NCBI GenBank assembly: GCA_013813265.1
Contig: JACCRY010000237.1
Coordinates: 1 to 33,877 of the forward strand
Reading direction: 5' to 3'
DNA from: Parachlamydiaceae bacterium
Lineage (GTDB): Bacteria > Chlamydiota > Chlamydiia > Chlamydiales > Parachlamydiaceae
DNA length: 33,877 nt
This document shows, in pieces, positions 24,755 to 31,502 of the stretch. The position numbers and the translations under genes were made by a program. The notes beneath the pieces are model-generated. The model did no database searches. It had not been told where the DNA came from and saw only the letters and a list, made by a program, of their open reading frames with translations. The first letter of the stretch is position 1. The number at the start of each line of letters is the position of its first letter.

Positions 24755-25627
24755 ATGATTTTCACGTTGAATTTATTTAGCAATATAAAAGTAAAATTGC
24801 TTAAAAATCAATTTTGTCTTTTGATGATGGTTCTTCTCTTTAGCAATGAGCTTTCCGCTCGTATCTATCCAACTCCGACTCCTGTTTCAAAATATCTCAA
24901 AAAAATTAACTCTAAAGTGATAAATTCTAGAGTAAATCGAGTGGATTGCATTTATGTAGTAAATCTTGATAGACGTCCTGAAAAATGGAAACGGATGCAG
25001 CGTCTTTTTAAAGAGGCTGGTATTAATGGAAATCGTTTCAGCGCAATTGATGGATTGAAAATATCTGATGAAATTCAAACAGAGCTGGCTGGAAATTACC
25101 CTGTTCGCATGCTTAGAGGGGAAGTTGGTTGCCTACTAAGTCATGTTTCTGTAATGAAAGATGCCTATGACCGGGGTTTTGATTTAATATGGGTTTTTGA
25201 AGATGACGTTGAATTCATTGAAGATCCACATGTGATGACGCCGATCATTAAAGCACTTTCATCAATTGATCCAAATTGGGATGTTTTATATACAGATATG
25301 GATTCAAAACATAGTTCTGGGGAAATCGCATTGGCACTTGGATTAGATTTTCGTCCCGATCGCTTATTTTACTATCCTCTGGAGCACTATTTGAGGAGAA
25401 AGTTTGTCAGTGCAGATCTCATGCGTCTTGGCCAACGCTATGGATTGTATTCTTATTTAGTTTCACGAAAGGGAATGAAAAAAATTTATCACTATTTTAC
25501 GCATGTGAATTTGTGGACAGCAGTAGATATTGATATTCACTATATACCTACAATTAGGGAATATTCTACAACAAGAGAAGTCGTTACACTTTGGACCCAT
25601 AGTCCAATTTCTGACACACGTAATTGA
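24755..25627 (+). CDS. glycosyltransferase family 25, apparently exported
   Basis: 290 residues from the ATG at 24755 (ACAGG eight bases upstream). A longer frame from 24689 would run through the terminator stem and is unlikely. After the N-terminus there is a hydrophobic segment KLLKNQFCLLMMVLLFSN (~14-31), ending in ELSA, which looks like a signal peptide or anchor. The catalytic domain follows: CIYVVNLDRRPEKWKRMQ (~65-82), FSAIDG (~95-100), LRGEVGCLLSHVSVMKDAY (~120-138) and WVFEDDVEF (~147-155), the nucleotide-sugar/metal motif of GT25 enzymes. GT25 includes bacterial LOS galactosyltransferases, which are cytoplasmic, and eukaryotic collagen galactosyltransferases, which work in the ER lumen; a signal segment in a bacterial one is unusual. 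Acceptor unknown. Confidence 0.82.
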   Translation: MIFTLNLFSNIKVKLLKNQFCLLMMVLLFSNELSARIYPTPTPVSKYLKKINSKVINSRVNRVDCIYVVNLDRRPEKWKRMQRLFKEAGINGNRFSAIDGLKISDEIQTELAGNYPVRMLRGEVGCLLSHVSVMKDAYDRGFDLIWVFEDDVEFIEDPHVMTPIIKALSSIDPNWDVLYTDMDSKHSSGEIALALGLDFRPDRLFYYPLEHYLRRKFVSADLMRLGQRYGLYSYLVSRKGMKKIYHYFTHVNLWTAVDIDIHYIPTIREYSTTREVVTLWTHSPISDTRN

Positions 25628-25651
25628 GATAATGATTGAGGAAAGGCAAGG

Positions 25652-25772
25652 CTTTTTTGAAACCCAGAGGCAAAGAGAGCACAGATGGAGAGAGAAAAAC
25701 AAACACAGTGGATATCAAAACAATTCTCTAGGCCTTCTTCTCTGTGTCCTCTGTGCCTCTGTGTTTCAAAAG
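25652..25772. repeat. inverted pair of CACAGAGG-type repeats
   Basis: The left arm (about 25652-25695: TTTTGAAACCCAGAGGCAAA and following) is imperfectly complementary to the right arm (25733-25772: CTCTGTGCCTCTGTGTTTC at its core). The consensus CACAGAGG is shared with 12411-12455. It fills the gap between the GT25 gene and the repeat-protein gene and starts 24 bp after the GT25 stop codon. Confidence 0.75.
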
Positions 25773-25877
25773 TCTTTTATTCCCTTCGCTTTCTTAGATA
25801 TTTGGTGATCAAAAGGGGTTTGTTTAGCGTCTTGCATAGTAACGAATTGGCTGTAGGCCATTAAAAAGGGAGGATAT

Positions 25878-27281
25878 ATGAACAATAACTTTCGTCTTTT
25901 TTGTACTGTGTTTGCATCTTTGGCAACACAGTTTTCATATGCGGATTCAGATGATAGGGATTCAAGAAAACCTAAGCAAGAACGCCGAGATGATCGTCGT
26001 GAAGCTAGAGAGGATCGTAAGGAGGATCGTAAAGATCTGAGGGATGATATGAGAGAATTAAGAAGTGAACAGAGGCAAGAACGAAAAGATTTTAGAGATA
26101 ATCGAGATCCGCAGAGGTCTTCAATAGAACAGCAATCTCCATCATCCGTTCAAAGACGCCCAGATGTTGGTTCAAGTGACACTAGAGGTGAGCAAAGAAT
26201 CTCAAGAGAACAGCCATCTCAATCTTCCGTTCAAAGACGCCCAGATGTGGGTTCAAGTGACAATAGAGGTGAGCAAAGGCACTCAAGAGAACAGCTATCC
26301 CAACCTTCGGTTCAAAGACGACCTGATGTTGGTTCTAGGGATGATAGAGAGCAGCAATCTCCTTTAACCCGGCAACCCTCAGTTCAAAGACGTCCAGATG
26401 TTGGTTCAAGAGAAGAAAATAGAGAACAGCGCCCTTCAAGAGATCAGCAAATTCCTTCAATGGGGCAACCTACCATTCAAAGTCGTCAAGACGTAGGATC
26501 CAGAGACCATCACCATTCTCGAAATGAAAATAACTACCGACAATCTTTGGAAAACTACGAGCGAAAATATCGAAATAATAAATCGAGACCCGTATATAGT
26601 CGCGATGAAATACAAAGAAGATCAGAAGAGCTACGTTCAGGTTTTCATGAGCGCAGGGAATTCGGCAAAAGAACTTCAGATGTTGCAGAAGTTCGACTCA
26701 AGAGATATCACCCAGGATACCGTAATTGGTTCAATCCTGTCTTTTTCCAAAGACATAATTATTATCCCAAATATTGGAGAGGGAATGTCGACTGGTGGAG
26801 AGGCGCACAGTGGAATCAGATTAATTACTGGCTCGGTTGGGAAAATACAGTGTATCCAATTTATTATGATGTAGGCGGATATCCAGTCCTTATCGATAGA
26901 AACTGGCAAGAACACAGCGCGATTGTTTCTTACCAAGATTTCTCTCAATTAAGAGGTCAAGAATGGCTTCCACTTGGAGTGTTTGCTCTGGGGTCAAATC
27001 CTGACAATGCTATAAATTCTGATGTTTATATACAATTAGCAGTCGATCGAAGGGGCAATTTGTCCGGGACTTATTACAATGCTTCAACCGATAAAAGCTA
27101 TCAGTTAGAAGGAAGTATTGATCCGAATACCCAGCAAGCCTATTGGAAAGTTGCTCAAGAGAATGTCATTTTGGAAATGGAGACGGGTGTCTTTAATTTG
27201 ACGCAAGATATTGCGTATGTCCAATTGACCTTTCTTGGTGGGATTGTTCAGGATTGGGCACTTGTTCGAGTTATTGATTGA
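25878..27281 (+). CDS. exported Arg/Asp-rich tandem-repeat protein with conserved C-terminal domain
   Basis: 467 residues; GGGAGGA precedes the ATG. A signal peptide (MNNNFRLFCTVFASLATQFS, cleavage near YA-DS) is followed by three regions. Residues ~24-85 are extremely rich in Arg, Asp, Glu and Lys (RRDDRREAREDRKEDRKDLR). Residues ~86-215 hold five copies of a unit containing SVQRRPDVGS, at periods of 27, 27, 24 and 31 residues. Residues ~265-467 form an aromatic-rich region (NPVFFQRHNYYPKYW, YWLGWENTVYPIYYDVGGYP) and a final ~110-residue domain (WLPLGVFALG ... METGVFNLTQD) of a type I associate with planctomycetal and chlamydial 'protocadherin-like' surface proteins. Function unknown; surface or periplasmic structural protein is the best guess. 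A terminator follows at 27319-27365. Confidence 0.75.
   Translation: MNNNFRLFCTVFASLATQFSYADSDDRDSRKPKQERRDDRREAREDRKEDRKDLRDDMRELRSEQRQERKDFRDNRDPQRSSIEQQSPSSVQRRPDVGSSDTRGEQRISREQPSQSSVQRRPDVGSSDNRGEQRHSREQLSQPSVQRRPDVGSRDDREQQSPLTRQPSVQRRPDVGSREENREQRPSRDQQIPSMGQPTIQSRQDVGSRDHHHSRNENNYRQSLENYERKYRNNKSRPVYSRDEIQRRSEELRSGFHERREFGKRTSDVAEVRLKRYHPGYRNWFNPVFFQRHNYYPKYWRGNVDWWRGAQWNQINYWLGWENTVYPIYYDVGGYPVLIDRNWQEHSAIVSYQDFSQLRGQEWLPLGVFALGSNPDNAINSDVYIQLAVDRRGNLSGTYYNASTDKSYQLEGSIDPNTQQAYWKVAQENVILEMETGVFNLTQDIAYVQLTFLGGIVQDWALVRVID
26148..26500 (+). repeat. intragenic tandem repeat, five units
   Basis: GTTCAAAGACG(C/A)CC begins at 26148, 26229, 26310 and 26382, with a more diverged copy (ATTCAAAGTCG) at 26475; the spacings are 81, 81, 72 and 93 nt, all multiples of three. 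It encodes the SVQRRPDVGS units of gene 25878-27281. Third positions differ between units, so the array is not a very recent expansion. Confidence 0.9.
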
Positions 27282-27318
27282 CAAAAGGAAAATTTCAATG
27301 TAGAATGTAGGCAAGTTT

Positions 27319-27365
27319 AAGAGGGAGTTTTAATATTCAAATATAGAATTTTGAAGCTCCCTCTT
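27319..27365 (+). terminator. 20-bp hairpin terminator
   Basis: AAGAGGGAGTTTTAATATTC (27319-27338) pairs with 27346-27365 (CTCCCTCTT at its outer end) with few mismatches, around a 7-nt loop. It lies between the repeat-protein gene and the transporter gene, 24 bp before the ATG of the latter. The following TATAAAAAA is not a perfect U-tract. Confidence 0.65.
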
Positions 27366-27388
27366 TATAAAAAACCTCGTAGGAATAA

Positions 27389-28315
27389 ATGCCCTTAGTT
27401 TTCTTGCTTTACGCTCTATTCTCTTCTGTATTTATCATTTGTAAAGTGGCTTTAGAGTATACCGAGCCTCTTTTTCTCGTTGGATCCCGCATGGTAGTTG
27501 CAGGATTATTAATCGGCGGGTACCAACTTTGGAAAAATCGCGAAGATTTTTTTAAGGGGTTTAATTGCATAAAAAAGCTTCTAGGTTTGGCATTTTTTAA
27601 TATTTATTTAACAAATGTTTGTGAAGTTTGGGGGTTAAGCTATTTATCCCCCGCAAAAACTTGCTTAATCTATAGCTTATCTCCTTTTGTGGCAGCTTTT
27701 TTTTCCTATTTTCTCTTTAATGAAATGCTCTCCTGGAAAAAATGGGCCGGACTTCTAATTGGATTTTTTGGCTTTTTTCCTATATTGTTAGAAACAAATG
27801 GGATTGAAGAACTAGCCGGTGGAATGTGGGGTTTTTCATGGCCTGAGATAGCTGTGTGTATAGCAGCTATTTCGAATGTATATGGTTGGATTCTTCTACG
27901 GCAGCTCGTGAAGGAAGATAATATTTCGACTCTTACCGCAAATGGATTGAGTATGTTTTTTGGCGGCATTTTTGCGCTGTCTCATTCACTTTATGCTGAG
28001 AGTTGGACCCCTATTCCTGTTACAGAATATCTTCCCTTTATTGAATGTAGTTTACTCATGCTCCTGATTTCCAATTTCATTGCTTACAATCTCTATGGAT
28101 ACCTGCTCCAAAAGTTTACTGCTACATTTATGTCCCTTGCAGGTCTTACAACTCCTCTTTTTGCAGCCGTTCTGGCTTGGTTCTATTTCGGAGAAGTTGT
28201 AACGCCATCTTTCTATCTTTCTTTAGCAATTATTTTTCTCGGACTTTTAATTTACTATCAGGAAGAATTAAAAGAAGCTGAAGGTATAACTGTTAACACT
28301 CAAACAACCGTTTGA
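27389..28315 (+). CDS. DMT-superfamily (EamA) transporter
   Basis: 308 residues, ten hydrophobic segments in two EamA-type halves (~1-140 and ~150-292), with the second half ending YFGEVVTPSFYLSLAIIFLG, as is usual. TAGGAA precedes the ATG. A member of this family in Chlamydia trachomatis (CTL843) has been described as an S-adenosylmethionine/S-adenosylhomocysteine exchanger; orthology is possible here but cannot be judged by eye. Other DMT proteins export amino acids or drugs. It heads a plus-strand run with the CCA-adding enzyme (2-bp gap), the SpoU methyltransferase (14-bp gap) and RsgA (overlap), so these are probably co-transcribed. Two methyltransferase-related partners (a SAM transporter, if that is what it is, and SpoU) would fit together. 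Confidence 0.85.
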   Translation: MPLVFLLYALFSSVFIICKVALEYTEPLFLVGSRMVVAGLLIGGYQLWKNREDFFKGFNCIKKLLGLAFFNIYLTNVCEVWGLSYLSPAKTCLIYSLSPFVAAFFSYFLFNEMLSWKKWAGLLIGFFGFFPILLETNGIEELAGGMWGFSWPEIAVCIAAISNVYGWILLRQLVKEDNISTLTANGLSMFFGGIFALSHSLYAESWTPIPVTEYLPFIECSLLMLLISNFIAYNLYGYLLQKFTATFMSLAGLTTPLFAAVLAWFYFGEVVTPSFYLSLAIIFLGLLIYYQEELKEAEGITVNTQTTV

Positions 28316-28317
28316 TA

Positions 28318-29553
28318 ATGGATGTTCAGAGAAGTGCTACTTCGGTTGTGAGAAAGTTAAGTAAGGCTGGTTACATCGCTTATTTTGCCGGAGGGTGGGT
28401 TAGAGATCACCTTTTAAAACGATCCTCTTCCGATATTGATATTGCTACAAATGCACCCCCAGAAGTTATTTTAGATCTTTTTCCACACACGATACTTGTG
28501 GGCCTTTCTTTCGGCGTTGTCGTTGTGATCTTTGAAGGCTATCAATTTGAAGTCGCTACTTTTCGGAAAGACATTGGCTACCTGAATGGCCGCAAACCGG
28601 AGCAAATTGAGCTTTCAACGCCCCAAGAGGATGCTCTTCGGAGAGATTTTACGATTAATGGGATGTTCTACGATCCTTTAGCAGAGGAAATATATGACTT
28701 TGTTGGGGGAGCCTCAGACCTCAAGAAAGGGGTTATACGCACAATTGGTAGTCCTTACGAGCGCTTCGTAGAGGACCGCTTGCGTATGATCCGAGCTATT
28801 CGTTTTGCATGTCGTTTTGAATTTTTTATCGAGGCTGATACACAGGATGCTATTGCGGAAAATGCCAATACACTATTCCCCGCAGTAGCTATGGAACGCA
28901 TTTGGCAAGAGCTAACGAAAATGAGCATGATGCCCAATTTTAACCATGCGCTAATAGAAATGCACCGTCTTAGATTATTACCTGTTATTTTCCCAGAATT
29001 AGAGCATGTACATCTGCATGAGATGAAGCGACGAGTCTCTGTTTTTACCTTTTACCCTAACAATTCGCCGACCGTCCTTTATTTGTTAGCACTCTTCCCT
29101 GAAGCTTCAGTAGAAAAGCTTATTGGAATTTGCCAAAATCTGCGTGTAAGTAATCGAGATATGGCATTGGTAAAACTTGCGATGCATTGTAAAACTTTGG
29201 TAGAAAGTCATCAGGAGGTGGATGATGTGTCATGGGTCCATTTTTATGCGAAATCGGATGCGCAATGTGTTCTTTTAGTCGATGCTGCTTTACGACCGGC
29301 TGAGAAGCAAGGAATACTTCTTGAGAATCATTATCTTCGTCAAAAAAGCTTCCATGAGCATATTTTAAGGGTAATTCACCGTAATCCTCTAGTGACATCT
29401 GCTCGATTAAAAGAGCAAGGAATACCTGAGGGAAAACTTTTAGGAGTTCTCCTCAAAGAAGCTGAAAGAATTGCAATTGGTAAGGACTTAAGTACTGCAA
29501 ACTCTGCCCTTGAAGAATTGCAAAAGTCGACATTTTGGCCAAAGAATGATTGA
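28318..29553 (+). CDS. tRNA nucleotidyltransferase/poly(A) polymerase family protein
   Basis: 411 residues from the ATG at 28318; a TTG two codons earlier overlaps the previous gene. Class II nucleotidyltransferase head: YFAGGWVRDHLL (~17-28) and the two carboxylates in SSDIDIAT (~33-40), then RRDFTINGMFYDP (~109-121), DPLA.EIYDFVGG, and EDRLRMIRAIRFACRFEF (~153-170), the RNA/NTP-binding signature. The C-terminal ~200 residues are helical. The family contains CCA-adding enzymes and bacterial poly(A) polymerases (PcnB), which cannot be separated safely by eye; the neighbouring RNA-modification and ribosome-assembly genes suit either. No ribosome-binding site is seen, so translation is probably coupled to the transporter gene. 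Confidence 0.92.
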   Translation: MDVQRSATSVVRKLSKAGYIAYFAGGWVRDHLLKRSSSDIDIATNAPPEVILDLFPHTILVGLSFGVVVVIFEGYQFEVATFRKDIGYLNGRKPEQIELSTPQEDALRRDFTINGMFYDPLAEEIYDFVGGASDLKKGVIRTIGSPYERFVEDRLRMIRAIRFACRFEFFIEADTQDAIAENANTLFPAVAMERIWQELTKMSMMPNFNHALIEMHRLRLLPVIFPELEHVHLHEMKRRVSVFTFYPNNSPTVLYLLALFPEASVEKLIGICQNLRVSNRDMALVKLAMHCKTLVESHQEVDDVSWVHFYAKSDAQCVLLVDAALRPAEKQGILLENHYLRQKSFHEHILRVIHRNPLVTSARLKEQGIPEGKLLGVLLKEAERIAIGKDLSTANSALEELQKSTFWPKND

Positions 29554-29567
29554 AAAATAGACAGATC

Positions 29568-30332
29568 ATGAATTATCACATTTCCAGTTTACAGCATCCT
29601 CTTGTAAAGCATTTAGTAAAACTAAGGCAAAGGAAAAGCTACCGCTACGAACAACAGGCAATCCTTATTGAAGGAATAAAGCCAGTTGCCGAAATTTGCC
29701 AGCACACCAGTGCCAAGATGATCATGACCTATGACCGAAACCTTCTACCCGAAAATATTCAAACAGATAAGCTTTTGGTTGTTCCAGAGGATATTTTGAA
29801 AAAAATATCAGGAATGGTCCATTCTGAAGGAGTTTTAGCTGAATTTTTAATGCCAGCACAAAGTGATTTAAAAACAATGAGTCCTCTACTTGTATTGGAT
29901 GGCATTAATGATCCTGGGAATCTTGGAACACTACTGCGAACAGCTTTGGCCTTAGGTTGGCAAGGGGTTTTTATTGTCGGAGAAGGGTGTGACCTGTATA
30001 ATGAAAAAACCCTGAGAGCTGCGAGAGGAGCACATTTTCGGCTGCCTTTGCGTCAAGGATCTTGGCCGGAGCTTAAAGCGCTGGCCGATCGCAATCATTT
30101 AATGCCTTTATTAGCCGATCTTGAAGGAGCAAGTCCACAAGATTTAAATATGGATAATAAAATACTTCTCATTTTGAGTAATGAAGCACGCGGGCCTTCA
30201 AATGAAGCGATGGAATGGTGTCAGCGCGTTACGATTCCCATTTCAGGCAAGATGGAATCTCTCAACGTCTCAGCAGCTGGAGCTATTTTAATGTACCTTC
30301 TTCAACAACAAGGAAAGACTTATGGGTCATGA
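29568..30332 (+). CDS. SpoU/TrmH-family RNA 2'-O-methyltransferase
   Basis: 254 residues from the ATG at 29568, which matches the usual family start (MNYHISSLQHPLVKHLVKLR); an upstream TTG overlapping the previous stop would add six residues. Residues ~1-95 form the substrate-binding N-terminal domain. The knotted SPOUT domain follows with its three motifs: DGINDPGNLGTLLRTA (~107-122), LLILSNEARGPSNEA (~197-211) and IPISGKMESLNVSAAGAI (~218-235). It would methylate a ribose in rRNA or tRNA using S-adenosylmethionine; RlmB- and TrmH-like members differ in target and I cannot choose. It overlaps the next gene by 11 bp. Confidence 0.92.
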   Translation: MNYHISSLQHPLVKHLVKLRQRKSYRYEQQAILIEGIKPVAEICQHTSAKMIMTYDRNLLPENIQTDKLLVVPEDILKKISGMVHSEGVLAEFLMPAQSDLKTMSPLLVLDGINDPGNLGTLLRTALALGWQGVFIVGEGCDLYNEKTLRAARGAHFRLPLRQGSWPELKALADRNHLMPLLADLEGASPQDLNMDNKILLILSNEARGPSNEAMEWCQRVTIPISGKMESLNVSAAGAILMYLLQQQGKTYGS

Positions 30333-31485
30333 TGAAGATGATAATGATCGAAAATATGTTTCTAAGCGAGATGATGGTTGTCCGATAGAGGAACATTACT
30401 TTGGAAGAGGCCGCAAGGCTACGAAAAAGCAGAAAAAGCTTGCCTCAGCCAAAGATCGCTCAAAATATAAAAAAACAGACCAAGATCAGTTGATTAAGCT
30501 AGAGGCACAAAATAAAAAACCTGTTAATGAGCTTTTAGAACGGGGACGCGTGCTTTCAATTGTTCCAGAAGGAATTTTAGTTGAAAGTAAAGGGGTCCGT
30601 TATAATTGTCTTTTGAGAGGCACTCTTAAACAAGACAAAGGTCGCGATAAAAATCTTGTAACTGTCGGTGATTTCGTTCTTTTTGACATTACAGGTCCCT
30701 TAGAAGGTTCTATTGCTCAGGTTGAAGCTAGAAAAACAATTTTGTCACGCGCAGATAATCTATCGCGTCGTAAGAATCAATTGATTGCCGCAAATATTGA
30801 CCAGGTGCTGATTGCTGCCTCAGTGGTCTCGCCCCTATTAAAGCCTCCATTAATCGATCGTTATATCATTGCTGCACGTAAAGGGGGGCTTGAGCCGGTC
30901 ATTGTGATCAATAAAATCGATTTACTTGAAGATGAGACGGTGGATGAGGGCATTCGAGCGGACGAGAAGGAGCTCTACGCTCATTTGGTAGATGTCTATC
31001 AGCAAAATGAGATTCAAGTAATTGGTGTAAGTGTAACTACAGGGGTGGGCTTGGAAACTTTGCGCCAAATAATGCAAAACAAAGCTTCGGTCTTTTCTGG
31101 ACAGTCAGGTGTAGGTAAGTCATCACTCATTAATGCAATCACAGGATCAGTTTTACGCATTGGAGATATGGTAGAAAGAACACAGAAAGGATCTCATACA
31201 ACGACTACAGCAACTCTTTTGCCTTTGGAGTTTGGAGGATGGTGTATCGATACACCTGGGATTAAAAGCTTCGGTGTATGGGACTTAAAGCAGGAAGAAA
31301 TTGAGGGGTATTACTCTGAAATTCATGCTTGCGGGTCTCAATGCCATTATCCAAACTGCACACACACTCACGAGACTGACTGTGCGGTGATGCAGGCGGT
31401 CGAACAGGAAAAAATCTCCATTATAAGGTATAATTCTTATATTTCCCTGTTGGGAAGCCTCTCACAAGAGCATATGAGGCGATAG
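30322..31485 (+). CDS. rsgA: ribosome small subunit-dependent GTPase RsgA
   Basis: Circularly permuted GTPase acting in late 30S subunit assembly. 387 residues. A Lys-rich N-terminal tail (~28-66) precedes the OB-fold (~70-135). GTPase motifs appear in the permuted order: NKID (197-200, G4), GQSGVGKS (260-267, G1), TTTT (G2) and DTPG (310-313, G3). A C-terminal zinc site is seen as C341-x4-C346-x-H348-x5-C354. AAGGAAA precedes the ATG, within the end of the SpoU gene. The gene ends 17 bp from the convergent gene 31503-33575. The basic tail of ~65 residues is longer than in the E. coli protein and may bind rRNA. Confidence 0.96.
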   Translation: MGHDEDDNDRKYVSKRDDGCPIEEHYFGRGRKATKKQKKLASAKDRSKYKKTDQDQLIKLEAQNKKPVNELLERGRVLSIVPEGILVESKGVRYNCLLRGTLKQDKGRDKNLVTVGDFVLFDITGPLEGSIAQVEARKTILSRADNLSRRKNQLIAANIDQVLIAASVVSPLLKPPLIDRYIIAARKGGLEPVIVINKIDLLEDETVDEGIRADEKELYAHLVDVYQQNEIQVIGVSVTTGVGLETLRQIMQNKASVFSGQSGVGKSSLINAITGSVLRIGDMVERTQKGSHTTTTATLLPLEFGGWCIDTPGIKSFGVWDLKQEEIEGYYSEIHACGSQCHYPNCTHTHETDCAVMQAVEQEKISIIRYNSYISLLGSLSQEHMRR

Positions 31486-31502
31486 GCTGTGTCTTTGTGA
31501 TC

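Noticed and set aside
25530-25808. 92-residue plus-strand frame overlapping the end of the GT25 gene
   Set aside because: Overlaps the GT25 coding end out of frame and otherwise translates the inverted CACAGAGG repeat.
26148-26500. Regularly spaced repeats resembling a CRISPR array
   Set aside because: The spacing is in multiples of three, the units are diverged, both repeat and spacer read through in one frame, and they encode protein repeats.
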